A stretch of 64,000 nucleotides of DNA from Sphingorhabdus sp. (GCF_023910635.1 NZ_JAAVVZ010000005.1:124001-188000), one strand, 5' to 3'. Positions 38,285 to 47,977 are shown, numbered from the stretch's first letter. The notes: generated from the letters alone by a model not told the origin. Numbers and translations: made by a program.

Positions 38285-39033
38285 TGGAGCACCCTTTTCG
38301 CAAACATCTGCAAATCCCTCCATGCCTGCTTTTTCATGGCAGGTCGCGCAATAAGGGTTCGCGGATGAAATGTCGCCAGCGTTGTTATGTTGAGGCCATC
38401 ATGATTAACATTTCGTAACTCCGCCCGTGCGTTCATCAATTCTTCGCCTAACAGAGCCTTGCATGCGGCGGAACCGAGTATCACCAGCGATTTTGGTCTA
38501 ATCAGTTGTATCTGATGCAGCATAAGCGCGGCGAGGGCGGGCAAGTCGTGTTCAGGAACCTCCGCTGTTGACGGCATGCTCGTCGCCAACGATGCGCAAT
38601 AACATAGTGCTGTATCGATCCCGATTGCAGCAAGCATCCGGTTTAGAAGAGCCGCATTCAAAGACGTCGTGGTTTCTGGCGCTGGCAATATGTCTGGCAG
38701 ATCCGAAATAACCATCACCTCGCAACTAACCGGGCCGACAGGCGGAAAGCGGACGGGACCATAAGCATTGCCGGGCAGGGGGGCACCACCGACCACCATC
38801 TCGCGAAGGGCAGCAATATCGTTGGGCCAGATGATGTTGGGCGTCGCAGGCGGCTCTGCCTGTTTTTTCTCGGCAGCGGCAACGACGGGTGCATTCGGGG
38901 ACGTATCGACAGCGTCCTGCGCTAGCAAATCGACCGTGCTTTCGCGCACAGCCGAATCAACACCAGCCAGTTCCCACCAACCAGATAATGATTCAACCAC
39001 AGCAAATGCGGTAATTTTTCCCCGATCCTCCAT
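38281..39033 (-). CDS. Degenerate family-4-like uracil-DNA glycosylase relative
   Basis: The C-terminal 150 residues of this 250-residue protein follow the family 4 uracil-DNA glycosylase fold: LLNRMLAAIGIDTALCYCAS, IQLIRPKSLVILGSAACKALL and the terminal motif LATFHPRTLIARPAMKKQAW. However, the catalytic GEAPG loop is SDLPD, the PFVG segment is missing, and the four iron-sulphur cysteines expected at the N-terminus and around GEAPG are not there. It may have lost activity or gained another target. The N-terminal 60 residues are low-complexity. Its stop overlaps slt by four bases; it is divergent from the ETF-QO gene. Confidence 0.78.
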   Translation of the reverse strand: MEDRGKITAFAVVESLSGWWELAGVDSAVRESTVDLLAQDAVDTSPNAPVVAAAEKKQAEPPATPNIIWPNDIAALREMVVGGAPLPGNAYGPVRFPPVGPVSCEVMVISDLPDILPAPETTTSLNAALLNRMLAAIGIDTALCYCASLATSMPSTAEVPEHDLPALAALMLHQIQLIRPKSLVILGSAACKALLGEELMNARAELRNVNHDGLNITTLATFHPRTLIARPAMKKQAWRDLQMFAKRVLQ

Positions 39034-39147
39034 AAATCCCTTCAGTCACCAGTTGACGGCAGGGTCAATTGCTTGGCATGGCAATTCCCACGAGCTGTTC
39101 GTATATCGGGATGGCCTGAATTATCTGCCGGGTAAAGGATAAAGGCA

Positions 39148-40788
39148 ATGAGCGAACGTGAGTCGATGCCCTATGATGTTGTTATTGTTGGCGCGGGGCC
39201 AGCGGGACTTTCGGCCGCAATCCGCATAAAACAATTATCCCCCGATACCAGCGTCTGCATCCTTGAAAAAGGTTCCGAGGTGGGCGCGCATATATTGTCC
39301 GGTGCGGTCATTGATCCCAAGGCGCTCGACGAGCTGCTGCCTGACTGGCGCACGTTGGGCTGTTCGCTGGCCGATACGCCGGTGAATGACAATCAGCACT
39401 GGGTAATGACCAAGACCGGCAAGTTCAACATGCCGCATTTCCTGACCCCCGGTTTCATGCATAATAAGGGCACATATACCGGCTCGCTTGGGAATGTGTG
39501 CCGCTGGTTGGCGGGGCAGGCTGAAAATCTGGGCGTAGAAATTTTCCCCGGTTTTTCGGCCGCAGAAATTCTCTACAACGCCGATGGTTCGGTCAGGGGT
39601 GTCGCGACGGGCGATATGGGCATTGCGCGCGATGGCAGCCATAAAGTCGATTATATGCGCGGCATGGAATTGCATGCAAAATATACATTCTTTGCCGAAG
39701 GCGTGCGTGGTCATCTCACCAAATTGCTCAAGCCGCAATTTGCGCTGGATAAGGATTGTGAGCCGCAGGTTTACGGCATTGGCATTAAAGAATTGTGGGA
39801 CATTCCGCCCGAGCAGCATTCTGCCGGACGCGTAATCCACAGCCAGGGCTGGCCGTTGACGGATGCCAATGGCGGTGCGTTTTTATACCATCATGCGAAC
39901 AATCAAGTTGCCTTGGGTTTTGTTGTTTGGCTCAATTATTCAAATCCTTATTTGTCACCCTTCGAAGAGTTTCAGCGTTGGAAAACGCATCCTGAGATTA
40001 AGAAGATACTCGCCGGTGGTCGCCGTGTTTCCTATGGCGCACGTGCGATTAGCGACGGCGGTTGGCAGTCGGTACCTGAACTTGCATTCCCTGGCGGCGC
40101 GTTGATCGGGTGTTCGGCCGGATTCTTAAACGTGCCGCGGATCAAGGGCACGCATACGGCGATGAAATCCGGCATGCTGGCGGCTGAAGCTGCGGTGGAA
40201 GCGTTGGCTGCGGGCCGCGAACATGACGCGCTGACTTCGTACCAGACCGCCTATGAAAATAGCTGGATTTACAAAGAATTGCGAATGGTACGCAACGTCC
40301 TTCCGCTGGTCGAAAAATACGGTAACCTTTTGGGTAGCGCGCTCGCTGGTGTGAACATGTGGCTGGAGAATTTTGGCATACGCATGCCATTCACCATGAA
40401 GCACCATCCGGACCACAAGGCGCTGAAAAAGAAAAATGCAGGCGAACGTATCGATTATCCAAAGCCCGATGGCGTGTTCAGCTTTGACCGCCTGTCGTCG
40501 GTTTTCTTGTCGAACACCAACCATGCCGAAGACCAGCCAGTTCATTTGCAGGTCAAAGACATGGACCTTCAGAAAAACAGCGAGTTTATGGAGTTTGCGG
40601 GGCCATCAGCGCGCTATTGCCCTGCGGGTGTGTATGAGTGGATTGAAGAAGAGGGTAAGGACGCCCGCTATCAAATAAATTCGCAAAACTGCGTTCATTG
40701 TAAGACCTGCGACATCAAGGATCCGAACCAGAATATCAATTGGGTGACGCCAGAGGGTGGCGGAGGGCCGAACTACCCCAATATGTAA
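39148..40788 (+). CDS. Electron transfer flavoprotein-ubiquinone oxidoreductase
   Basis: This 546-residue enzyme passes electrons from ETF, reduced by acyl-CoA dehydrogenases, to ubiquinone in the inner membrane. It has an N-terminal FAD-binding motif VVIVGAGPAGLSAAIRI, the ETF-QO-specific SEVGAHILSGAVIDPKAL, a membrane-surface region, and the C-terminal 4Fe-4S site with cysteines in ARYCPAGVYEW and NCVHCKTCDIKDPNQNI. Length and order match mitochondrial and bacterial ETF-QO. The acyl-CoA ligase at 34366 is the only other fatty-acid gene in the window. Confidence 0.96.
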   Translation: MSERESMPYDVVIVGAGPAGLSAAIRIKQLSPDTSVCILEKGSEVGAHILSGAVIDPKALDELLPDWRTLGCSLADTPVNDNQHWVMTKTGKFNMPHFLTPGFMHNKGTYTGSLGNVCRWLAGQAENLGVEIFPGFSAAEILYNADGSVRGVATGDMGIARDGSHKVDYMRGMELHAKYTFFAEGVRGHLTKLLKPQFALDKDCEPQVYGIGIKELWDIPPEQHSAGRVIHSQGWPLTDANGGAFLYHHANNQVALGFVVWLNYSNPYLSPFEEFQRWKTHPEIKKILAGGRRVSYGARAISDGGWQSVPELAFPGGALIGCSAGFLNVPRIKGTHTAMKSGMLAAEAAVEALAAGREHDALTSYQTAYENSWIYKELRMVRNVLPLVEKYGNLLGSALAGVNMWLENFGIRMPFTMKHHPDHKALKKKNAGERIDYPKPDGVFSFDRLSSVFLSNTNHAEDQPVHLQVKDMDLQKNSEFMEFAGPSARYCPAGVYEWIEEEGKDARYQINSQNCVHCKTCDIKDPNQNINWVTPEGGGGPNYPNM

Positions 40789-40832
40789 TCAGGGTGGCGC
40801 ATTGGTTACCACCCGGGGGTTAAGGTCTAATC

Positions 40833-41660
40833 GTGGAATATTCTGAAACAGCCTTTGCAAAGATAAACCTTGCCTTGCACGTCAGGAAACGGCGGGCCGA
40901 TGGCTATCATGACATCGAAACGCTGTTCGCCTTTGTGCAGGATGGCGACATTCTTACTGCAAGCCTTGCGGATGCGCTGAGTCTGGAGATTGATGGTCCC
41001 TTTGGCGCCGGTTTAAAGGCCGATGAAAGCAATTTGGTGCTGAAAACGGCCTTGTCCTTAAAGGCGCACTTTGGCGTTACGCAAGGTGTAGCGATCCGGC
41101 TCGACAAAAGATTGCCGATTGCCTCTGGCATTGGTGGGGGATCAGCGGACGCAGCAGCCACCGCAAGGCTACTTAACCAGCTTTGGGGCTTGGATGCGAC
41201 CGAACAGGAGCTGGCCGATATCCTCGCGCCATTGGGGGCCGACATTCCCGCATGTATTTTCAGTCGTCCGAGCTTTGGCAGCGGCACCGGAACCGCGCTG
41301 GCATTTTTGGACGATAGCAACATCGCCGCGCGGCATGTGTTATTGGTAAACCCGCTTCAATCCGTTTCTACAGCGGCGATATTCAACGCATGGAACGGCG
41401 TTGACGGCGGCGCAGTTGATCGCGGGGATATTTGGGACGCCGCGATTACAGGCCAGAACGACTTTGAACCAATTGCTGCGGCGATTTGCCCTGCTATTTC
41501 GGACATTCTTGACCGACTGTCGCGGGCAGACCCTGCGTTCGTCCGCATGTCTGGTTCTGGGGCGACTTGCTTTGCCTTGTTTGAAGATGCAGCAGCCCTT
41601 GAGACCGCAAGAGCAACGCTTGATCCGCATTGGTGGTCGATGGCCACTATGCTGCGATGA
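40833..41660 (+). CDS. ispE: 4-diphosphocytidyl-2-C-methyl-D-erythritol kinase
   Basis: IspE phosphorylates CDP-methylerythritol in the MEP route to isoprenoids. The 275-residue GHMP kinase shows the substrate-binding AFAKINLALHVRKRRADGYH, the phosphate loop PIASGIGGGSADAAATARLL and the C-terminal RMSGSGATCFALF. It starts on GTG 40833, which gives the standard N-terminus. The last ATG of the gene overlaps its own stop and serves as the start of the next gene (ATGA). Confidence 0.96.
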   Translation: MEYSETAFAKINLALHVRKRRADGYHDIETLFAFVQDGDILTASLADALSLEIDGPFGAGLKADESNLVLKTALSLKAHFGVTQGVAIRLDKRLPIASGIGGGSADAAATARLLNQLWGLDATEQELADILAPLGADIPACIFSRPSFGSGTGTALAFLDDSNIAARHVLLVNPLQSVSTAAIFNAWNGVDGGAVDRGDIWDAAITGQNDFEPIAAAICPAISDILDRLSRADPAFVRMSGSGATCFALFEDAAALETARATLDPHWWSMATMLR

Positions 41661-42394
41661 ACGATGCTCCGTTGGAAATATTGGGAACGCCGCAGAAAGG
41701 CGGGTTTCTTATCGTCGGGGACCACGCGTCGAACCGCGTCCCCGAAGATATTGCTCTCGGCATCGACCCGGCGCTCCTTAGCGCCCATATTGCGTGGGAC
41801 ATTGGCGTCGCCGAGGTTGCGCGCTTGATCACACAAGACGCGCGCTTTGCGGCCTATCTGGGTGGGTATTCGCGCCTTGTTGTCGACTTAAATCGCGACG
41901 CGCATGATGCAGCGGCGATCCCCAAGCAAAGCGACGCTGTGGTCATTCCCGGCAACGACCTTGGGCATAAGGAGGAAGAGGAGCGGCTGGAACGCTTTTT
42001 TTGGCCATATCACACATATTTGGCGCAGTTGCTGTCGCAACACCGTCCGGCACTGATTTTATCGCTCCACAGCTTCACGCCAGCCCTTGAGAGCACACCA
42101 CAAGAGGCACGGCCTTGGGAAGTTGGGGTTTTGTACAATGAACAGGAAAGGGCATCCAAATTGGCGATCCCTTTTCTTGAAAACGCAGGATATATTGTTG
42201 GCGACCAGCTTCCTTATTCCGGCAAACTGCTGAACGCGACGATGAACCGACATGCCGAAGCCAATAACATCCCCTATATCGGCATCGAGATGCGGCAGGA
42301 TGTATCAAGCGACCCCGATGGCCAAGCAAGATATGCACGCACATTGGCAGAAATGTGCCATTTTGTGTCGGAACAGCTTGGCTTATCCATATAA
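41657..42394 (+). CDS. N-formylglutamate amidohydrolase family protein
   Basis: The 245-residue protein belongs to the FGase family, which removes formyl groups from N-formylglutamate in some histidine degradation pathways. Motifs include [42 protein letters not shown] and YIGIEMRQD; histidines and acidic residues for a zinc site are present. Many alphaproteobacterial members sit away from hut genes, as here, so the true substrate is uncertain. ATG 41657 overlaps the ispE stop by four bases, giving [16 protein letters not shown]; the frame could run nine codons further back into ispE. Confidence 0.88.
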   Translation: MNDAPLEILGTPQKGGFLIVGDHASNRVPEDIALGIDPALLSAHIAWDIGVAEVARLITQDARFAAYLGGYSRLVVDLNRDAHDAAAIPKQSDAVVIPGNDLGHKEEEERLERFFWPYHTYLAQLLSQHRPALILSLHSFTPALESTPQEARPWEVGVLYNEQERASKLAIPFLENAGYIVGDQLPYSGKLLNATMNRHAEANNIPYIGIEMRQDVSSDPDGQARYARTLAEMCHFVSEQLGLSI

Positions 42395-42429
42395 AAAGGC
42401 TTAAAGCACTCGGCTTAACGGAGGTCAGT

Positions 42430-44151
42430 ATGCCAAACCAGTTCGACAAGTCCAAATTGCCAAGCCGCCATGTGTCTGTAGGGCCCGAACGCGCCCCGCA
42501 TCGCAGCTATTATTACGCAATGGGTCTGACTGCAGAAGAAATCGCGCGGCCTTTTGTTGGCGTGGTGTCCGCTGGAAATGACAGCGCACCGTGCAACACG
42601 ACATTGGATGCGCAGGCCGATATCGCCCGGGTGGGCGTGGAGCAGGGCGGCGGAATGCCGCGTCGTTTCAATACCATCACTGTGACGGACGGCATCGCCA
42701 TGGGGCATCAGGGGATGAAATCCTCACTCGTCAGTCGCGAAGTCATTGCGGATTCGGTGGAGCTTTCGGTACGTGGTCACTGCTATGACGCGCTTGTGGG
42801 CTTTGCAGGATGCGACAAGTCGCTGCCCGGCATCATGATGGCGATGTTGCGTTTAAACGTGCCATCGATCTTTGTGTATGGCGGCTCCATTCTGCCCGGC
42901 CGTTACAACAACAAAGACGTGACGGTTAAGGACGTGTTTGAAATCGTCGGCAAATACGCGGCGGGCGCTTGCCCTTTATCGGAATTGGAAGAACTTGAGC
43001 GCGTAGCGTGCCCCGGCCATGGGGCATGTGGCGGGCAATATACCGCAAACACCATGGCCTGCGTTGCAGAAGCGATTGGTCTTTCAATGCCCAACAGCAA
43101 CATGGCACCAGCGCCCTATTCCACCCGCGACCAAATTGCGCATGCGGCGGGCGTCCAAGTCATGGAATTGCTCGCACGCAACATCAGACCACGTGACATA
43201 TGTACACGCGAAGCCTTTGTTAACGCAGCACGAATTGTTGCTGCAACAGGGGGATCAACCAACGGCGCTTTGCATTTGCCCGCCATGGCGCATGAGGCCG
43301 GCATTGATTTCGATCTGTTCGATGTGGCTGATGCATTTAAGACCACACCATATATGGCCGATCTCCAACCCGGTGGCCAGTTTGTCGCGCGCGACATGTA
43401 TGATGCCGGCGGCGTCTACATGCTAATGAAGTCCTTGCTGGCTGAGGGGCTGTTGTTCGGCGACTGCATGACTGTTACGGGCAAGACACTTGGCGAGAAT
43501 ATCGACCAGATCACGTGGAACCCGGATCAAAAGGTCATCTATCCCGCAACCGCACCTATAACCCCCACTGGCGGCGTTGTCGGACTTCGCGGTACACTGG
43601 CTCCGGAAGGCGCAATTGTGAAAGTTGCTGGCATGGACCGGTTGACTTTTACCGGTCCGGCTCAGGTTTTCGATTGTGAAGAGGATTGCTTTGCGGCGGT
43701 TGAAGCAAGGGAAATTCGCGAAGGTTCGGTCATTGTCATCCGCTATGAAGGACCACAAGGCGGCCCCGGCATGCGCGAAATGCTGTCGACTACTGCCGCG
43801 CTGTACGGGCAGGGGATGGGCGAAAAAGTTGCGCTCATTACAGACGGTCGCTTTTCTGGCGCAACGCGCGGCTTCTGCATTGGCCATGTTGGACCGGAGG
43901 CCGCTTTGGGTGGGCCGATTGCCTTGATCGAGGATGGTGACGAGATAATGATTGATGCCGAAACGGGCGTAATCGATCTGAATGTTGCACCTGAAGTCCT
44001 TGAAGAACGTCGCAAGAACTGGAGACCGCGCCGGACGGATTATCAGTCTGGTGCAATCTGGCGTTATGCCCAAAATGTAGGTCCAGCCTATAAAGGTGCA
44101 GTGACGCATCCCGGTGGCGCAGCTGAGACGCATGTCTTCGCCGATATCTAA
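42430..44151 (+). CDS. ilvD: Dihydroxy-acid dehydratase
   Basis: IlvD makes 2-oxo acids in the isoleucine, valine and leucine pathways. The 573-residue protein has the iron-sulphur cysteines in [26 protein letters not shown] and [17 protein letters not shown], and the C-terminal [20 protein letters not shown] use ATG 42430, with a perfect GGAGG at 42420-42424; the extended frame to 42355 lies in the previous gene. It is 35 bases behind the amidohydrolase gene. Confidence 0.98.
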   Translation: MPNQFDKSKLPSRHVSVGPERAPHRSYYYAMGLTAEEIARPFVGVVSAGNDSAPCNTTLDAQADIARVGVEQGGGMPRRFNTITVTDGIAMGHQGMKSSLVSREVIADSVELSVRGHCYDALVGFAGCDKSLPGIMMAMLRLNVPSIFVYGGSILPGRYNNKDVTVKDVFEIVGKYAAGACPLSELEELERVACPGHGACGGQYTANTMACVAEAIGLSMPNSNMAPAPYSTRDQIAHAAGVQVMELLARNIRPRDICTREAFVNAARIVAATGGSTNGALHLPAMAHEAGIDFDLFDVADAFKTTPYMADLQPGGQFVARDMYDAGGVYMLMKSLLAEGLLFGDCMTVTGKTLGENIDQITWNPDQKVIYPATAPITPTGGVVGLRGTLAPEGAIVKVAGMDRLTFTGPAQVFDCEEDCFAAVEAREIREGSVIVIRYEGPQGGPGMREMLSTTAALYGQGMGEKVALITDGRFSGATRGFCIGHVGPEAALGGPIALIEDGDEIMIDAETGVIDLNVAPEVLEERRKNWRPRRTDYQSGAIWRYAQNVGPAYKGAVTHPGGAAETHVFADI

Positions 44152-44563
44152 TTGGCTTTGTGGCACTTTGCTATTTGGTGCCTTGGCGGGCTGCGGAGGC
44201 GAAGATAGCGTGTCTCCGCAAAATAAGGTCGACACCGGACAGAAACCCAAAGCGGATGGCAAAATAGAATGTGCGTTGGCAGGTTCTGCTATTTTCGCGC
44301 GCGTCTGCTCCACCGAACAGATTACCGCAAATGGCACTATTATGCTGGTTCTCCGCCACCCCAATGGCGGATTTCGAAGGTTTAACCTTCTCAATAACGG
44401 TAGAGGGCTATCTGTGGCGGATGGCTTTGACGAAATGCGCATCAGTCTGCTCGAAGACGGCATGATTGAACTGTCCTCTGGCGACGACAAATACCGGCTG
44501 CCCGCGCAATTTAAAAACACGCCGCCCGTAAATAGCAGAGGAATTGCCAAACACGCCAGTTGA
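44132..44563 (+). CDS. Small predicted lipoprotein of unknown function
   Basis: The 143-residue protein starts inside the last 20 bases of ilvD and has a lipoprotein signal: a hydrophobic stretch ([10 protein letters not shown]) and lipobox LAGC at about residues 19-22, followed by GGED, which would favour outer-membrane sorting. The mature part is soluble, with two more cysteines (in KIECALAG and ARVCSTEQ) that may form a disulphide, and segments such as [20 protein letters not shown] recognise no domain. ATG 44132 is used; a GTG at 44114 would add six residues ahead of the signal. Confidence 0.78.
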   Translation: MSSPISNWLCGTLLFGALAGCGGEDSVSPQNKVDTGQKPKADGKIECALAGSAIFARVCSTEQITANGTIMLVLRHPNGGFRRFNLLNNGRGLSVADGFDEMRISLLEDGMIELSSGDDKYRLPAQFKNTPPVNSRGIAKHAS

Positions 44564-44599
44564 TTGCTTGCCCCTTCACGGGCATGGGGCTGTATGGAA

Positions 44600-45793
44600 A
44601 TGACGGAAGAGATTATCAGGGTCGCGGCACGCGGTGATGGCGTCACTGCAAATGGCCGTTATGTGGCTTTGGCAGCACCAGGCGACATTGTGGAACCGTC
44701 GGGCGGTTTGATACACGGCTCGCACCACGTTACGCCGCCATGTCAGCACTTTCCGTTGTGCGGTGGTTGCCAATTGCAGCATCTGGACGAAGACAGCCTG
44801 CGCCTGTTTATTGCAGAGCGCGTGACGCATGCCCTTGCCACGCAACAAGTCGACATCGGCGAAGTGATGTCCGTGCATCTGTCGCCGCCAAAGACGCGCC
44901 GCCGTATCGCGGTGCGTTCGGCCTGGGCAGGCAAGCAGTTTCAGCTTGGTTTCAGCACGGAGAAAAGCCATCGAATTATCGACTTACGTCAGTGTGATGT
45001 CATGGCGCCAGAGTTGTTTGCCTTGCTTGCGCCGATGCGGACATTGCTTGAGCCCCGGCTAAACCGTGCGCGTCAGGTGCAGATTAAATTGGCGATGGTT
45101 GACCAAGGCGTTGACGTTCTCATTGAGAACTGGATCGCAAATGATCTCGACACGCACGAGTTGCTGTCCGAATTCGCCAAAACCCATAATCTCGCGCGGC
45201 TGTCGCTTGATGAAGGCTATGGCCCAGTTCCGTTTTACGAACCTGAACCCGTGACGGTGACATTGGGCGGAGTAGCTGTCGGTTATCAACCTTATGGCTT
45301 TCTTCAGGCCACAGTCGATGGCGAGGCTGCGTTGGTTCATGCGGTGAACGCAATCGTTGGTAATGATACTATCATCGCCGACCTGTTCGCAGGGTCAGGC
45401 ACTTTTGCGCTATCGATGGGTGCGGGACGAAAAATTTATGCTGGCGAGGCCGATCTTCAGGCCAGCCTTGCCTTAAAGGCGGCGGCGGGGCGCGCCGGTC
45501 GGACGATGTTTGCAGAACATCGAGATCTGTTCAGGCGGCCACTGACGCCTGAGGAGTTGAATAAGTTTCAGACGGTGGTGCTTGATCCGCCACGTGCCGG
45601 CGCAAAGGAGCAAGTGGCGCAGCTTGCAGCGTCTAATGTGGCAAATATTGCCTATGTCAGCTGCAATCCGGCAAGCTTTGCGCGTGACGCGAAAACGCTG
45701 ATTACTGCTGGATACAGGTTGCAGCGGATCTGGCCGGTGGGACAGTTCCGCTGGTCAACCCATATCGAGCTAGTAGGCCATTTTAGCCGTTAG
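44600..45793 (+). CDS. Class I SAM-dependent RNA m5U methyltransferase (RumA/RlmD type)
   Basis: This 397-residue enzyme belongs to the TrmA/RlmD/RlmC family that makes 5-methyluridine in RNA. It has the 4Fe-4S cysteines in PPCQHFPLCGGCQLQHL, the SAM-binding ADLFAGSGTFALSMGAG, the catalytic LDPPRAGAKEQ and the nucleophilic cysteine in IAYVSCNPASFARD. There is no N-terminal TRAM domain of the usual length, so the exact RNA target (23S U1939 or U747) cannot be set. ATG 44600 gives MTEEIIRVAARGDGVT; ATG 44594 is the alternative. Its stop overlaps the stop of the convergent MAPEG gene by four bases. Confidence 0.9.
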   Translation: MTEEIIRVAARGDGVTANGRYVALAAPGDIVEPSGGLIHGSHHVTPPCQHFPLCGGCQLQHLDEDSLRLFIAERVTHALATQQVDIGEVMSVHLSPPKTRRRIAVRSAWAGKQFQLGFSTEKSHRIIDLRQCDVMAPELFALLAPMRTLLEPRLNRARQVQIKLAMVDQGVDVLIENWIANDLDTHELLSEFAKTHNLARLSLDEGYGPVPFYEPEPVTVTLGGVAVGYQPYGFLQATVDGEAALVHAVNAIVGNDTIIADLFAGSGTFALSMGAGRKIYAGEADLQASLALKAAAGRAGRTMFAEHRDLFRRPLTPEELNKFQTVVLDPPRAGAKEQVAQLAASNVANIAYVSCNPASFARDAKTLITAGYRLQRIWPVGQFRWSTHIELVGHFSR

Positions 45794-46233
45794 TTGAGCA
45801 GCACTGACATCACGGAATGCACCACGAGCATCAAGAGTGCGATCGATGACAACGCAAACAACGCAAAGCGTATAATCACGCGGTTGGACAAAATCTGAAC
45901 TAAGCTATGGGCGACGCGCAGGCCGACATATGCCCAAGCAATAGTCGCGTTCAAATTGTCACCTTGTCCTACCATCGCCAGCACTAAGCACACCGCATAA
46001 AATACTGTAGGTGCCTCGTGTAAGTGATTGTAATTGTCTGCAACCCATGATGCTTTTTCTTCGCCCTTGGCGATAAGAGCATCGCGCAGCGCCCCACCAG
46101 TGGACCCGACAACCTTGGTTCCGTCAATGCCTGCACGGCCCATCGCTGGCAGGCGGGTGGCGTACATCCATATCCAGATAATCATGGTCCACGCCGCAAG
46201 CGCGACAACTGGACCTAAAATTGCGCTTTCCAT
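45790..46233 (-). CDS. MAPEG family membrane protein (copy 1)
   Basis: This 147-residue integral membrane protein has four helices and the MAPEG pattern: an N-terminal helix ending RLPAMGRAGID, NYNHLHEAPTVFYAVCLVLAM and AYVGLRVAHSLVQI. MAPEG proteins include glutathione-dependent transferases and eicosanoid enzymes; most bacterial members are uncharacterised. ATG 46233 is chosen for GGGGGAAAG eight bases upstream. It lies 13 bases after the related gene at 46247-46675, so the two look like a tandem duplication translated from one mRNA. Confidence 0.87.
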   Translation of the reverse strand: MESAILGPVVALAAWTMIIWIWMYATRLPAMGRAGIDGTKVVGSTGGALRDALIAKGEEKASWVADNYNHLHEAPTVFYAVCLVLAMVGQGDNLNATIAWAYVGLRVAHSLVQILSNRVIIRFALFALSSIALLMLVVHSVMSVLLN

Positions 46234-46246
46234 AAAACTTTCCCCC

Positions 46247-46675
46247 TTAAATAGTCGCAAGTAACGCCTGTACCGCCAATATAGTCAGGCAGACGGTCGA
46301 TAGTAAAAAGAACATAAAGCGGATGCTGACGGTATTGACCGTCGCTTGCCATAAGCTGTGAATCACGCGCAAAACGGTGTAGCCCCAAGCGAGTATGACG
46401 GACAGGTCGGTTGCGCCGCCGGAGATTGCCAAGATCATGATCGTGGCATAGAAAATCGTCGGTTGCTCCATAAGATGCGCGTAATTGTGGGATTTCCACG
46501 CAACTGAGGGAGGTACATTGGGGTCAATATCTTGCCCGCGACCGCCCGGGGCAGCCTTGCCGAGGTCCATGCCAATCTTTGACATCGCCGGAAGCCGCGT
46601 CCCCGCCATCCAGAACAGCATTATAAGCGACCAGACTACCAACGCAGCCGCTGGCGCCAAAATAGGCGTATTCAT
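46247..46675 (-). CDS. MAPEG family membrane protein (copy 2)
   Basis: This 142-residue four-helix protein is a paralogue of its neighbour: RLPAMSKIGMDLGK, SHNYAHLMEQPTIFYATIM and GYTVLRVIHSLWQA align with the other copy's motifs. The function is unknown. The gene's GGAGG ribosome site, seven to eight bases before the ATG, lies within the 3' arm of a strong hairpin (46685-46710), so initiation may be restrained unless ribosomes arrive by coupling from the ornithine decarboxylase gene, which ends 68 bases upstream. Confidence 0.87.
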   Translation of the reverse strand: MNTPILAPAAALVVWSLIMLFWMAGTRLPAMSKIGMDLGKAAPGGRGQDIDPNVPPSVAWKSHNYAHLMEQPTIFYATIMILAISGGATDLSVILAWGYTVLRVIHSLWQATVNTVSIRFMFFLLSTVCLTILAVQALLATI

Positions 46676-46684
46676 GCAGAAAGT

Positions 46685-46710
46685 CCTCCCCGTCTATGTA
46701 GATGGGGAGG
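46685..46710 (-). promoter_or_regulatory. Hairpin covering the ribosome site of MAPEG copy 2
   Basis: On the minus strand CCTCCCC (46710-46704) pairs with GGGGAGG (46691-46685), extended by TCT/AGA across one A-C mismatch. The GGAGG that would recruit ribosomes for the gene starting at 46675 is in the 3' arm. No T-run follows, so it is less likely to be a terminator. Confidence 0.5.
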
Positions 46711-46743
46711 GTGGTGCACCTCAGATAAATTGTCAAATGTAAC

Positions 46744-47949
46744 TTAGACTTTTGAGCTTTGCGATCGCGTTGCCCGAACGCCTGCATCATTGGCTGGTGC
46801 CCTGTCATAAAGCGTAGCCATCGGCTGATCCCCGACAATCAGCGTTTCAGTCTCACCAAAGCCGTTAAACTCTGTCCGCATGGCACAGCCATACGCGCCG
46901 AGCATGCCGATTTCGATATAGTCGCCAGCCTGCATATCGTCTGGCAATATGAAAGGTCCGGCCATGTGGTCCATATCGTCGCAGGTAGGCCCATAGAAAC
47001 TGAATTCAGCCATCTGAGTACCAATTGACGTGTCCGAGCGCTGTAACGCCACAGGGAAGCGCCAGCCGATATGTGCCGCATCAAACAACGACCCATAAGC
47101 CCCGTCGTTGATGAATAACTCGCTACCGCGACGCTTCTCGACCTTCACAAGCAGCGATGCATATTCGGCACACAATGCACGGCCAGGTTCGCACCAAAGT
47201 TCCGCAGAGTAGCTAATCGGCAGATCTTCAAAGCAGTTATGAATGACGTCGAAATAGCCCTCAAGCGCGGGAGGCTCCATGCCGGGATAAACCGATGGAA
47301 AGCCACCACCGACGTCTACTATATCAACCGTGACGGACGCCTCGACAATCGCGGCACGCACATGCTCCATGGCTTCGGCATAGGCTGTTGGCGTCATGGC
47401 CTGACTACCAACATGGAAGCAGATGCCAAGGCTGTCGGCGACCTGACGCGTTGCAACCAGCAGGTCGGCAACTTCAGACGGATCAGCGCCAAATTTTGAT
47501 GCAAGGCTTAGCTTTGCATGCTCAGAGGACACACGAATGCGCACGCACAGTTCAAGGTCAGTCGCGCCATGTGTTGCACGCACGATCTTCTCCAGCTCTT
47601 CATGGCTGTCGAGGCTGAATGTACGGACATTATGGTTGTGATAGGCCTGCGCGATGGCGCGCTCGCTCTTGACCGGATGCATGAAGCACAGCTTCGCATC
47701 GGGCAGAAATTTGTGGACCAACCGGACTTCACCCAAGGATGCAACATCATAATGTGTGATGCCAGCTTCCCAAAGGGTTTCGAGCAACGCGGGTGACGGG
47801 TTGGCTTTAACGGCGTAAAGCGACTTACCCTGAAACTTCTCAACGAAGAAACGAGCAGCGCGCGCAGCAGCATGTGGGCGAAGGAGCGTGATTGGTTCGT
47901 CCGGGCGGAGGGCGCGGACTACAGCAAGTGCGTCAGTGTTCTCGTACAA
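46744..47949 (-). CDS. Ornithine/lysine decarboxylase (alanine-racemase fold, type III)
   Basis: This 401-residue PLP enzyme makes putrescine from ornithine, possibly cadaverine from lysine. It has the PLP lysine in SLYAVKANPSP, the glycine loop VDVGGGFPSVYPGM, CEPGRALCAEYASL, the acidic substrate loop FYGPTCDDMDHM that marks ornithine/lysine decarboxylases, and a C-terminal GAYGCAMRTEFNGF. The start is uncertain; TTG 47949 follows GGGGG by nine bases and gives MYENTDALAVVRALRP. A frame back to TTG 47985 would run into a hairpin. It is third in the polyamine cluster after the synthase and carboxyspermidine decarboxylase. Confidence 0.92.
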   Translation of the reverse strand: MYENTDALAVVRALRPDEPITLLRPHAAARAARFFVEKFQGKSLYAVKANPSPALLETLWEAGITHYDVASLGEVRLVHKFLPDAKLCFMHPVKSERAIAQAYHNHNVRTFSLDSHEELEKIVRATHGATDLELCVRIRVSSEHAKLSLASKFGADPSEVADLLVATRQVADSLGICFHVGSQAMTPTAYAEAMEHVRAAIVEASVTVDIVDVGGGFPSVYPGMEPPALEGYFDVIHNCFEDLPISYSAELWCEPGRALCAEYASLLVKVEKRRGSELFINDGAYGSLFDAAHIGWRFPVALQRSDTSIGTQMAEFSFYGPTCDDMDHMAGPFILPDDMQAGDYIEIGMLGAYGCAMRTEFNGFGETETLIVGDQPMATLYDRAPANDAGVRATRSQSSKV

Positions 47950-47977
47950 TTCAAGGGACCCCCAAAAGATAAATTGA

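Noticed and set aside
40791-40815. Small GGGTGG/CCACCC hairpin between the ETF-QO gene and ispE
   Set aside because: The stem is six pairs with an 11-base loop and no T-run; too weak to call a terminator.
43423-44646. 407-codon open frame on the minus strand opposite ilvD and its neighbours
   Set aside because: It lies antisense to the strongly supported ilvD, lipoprotein and methyltransferase genes and has no domain-like composition; it is a by-product of codon bias.
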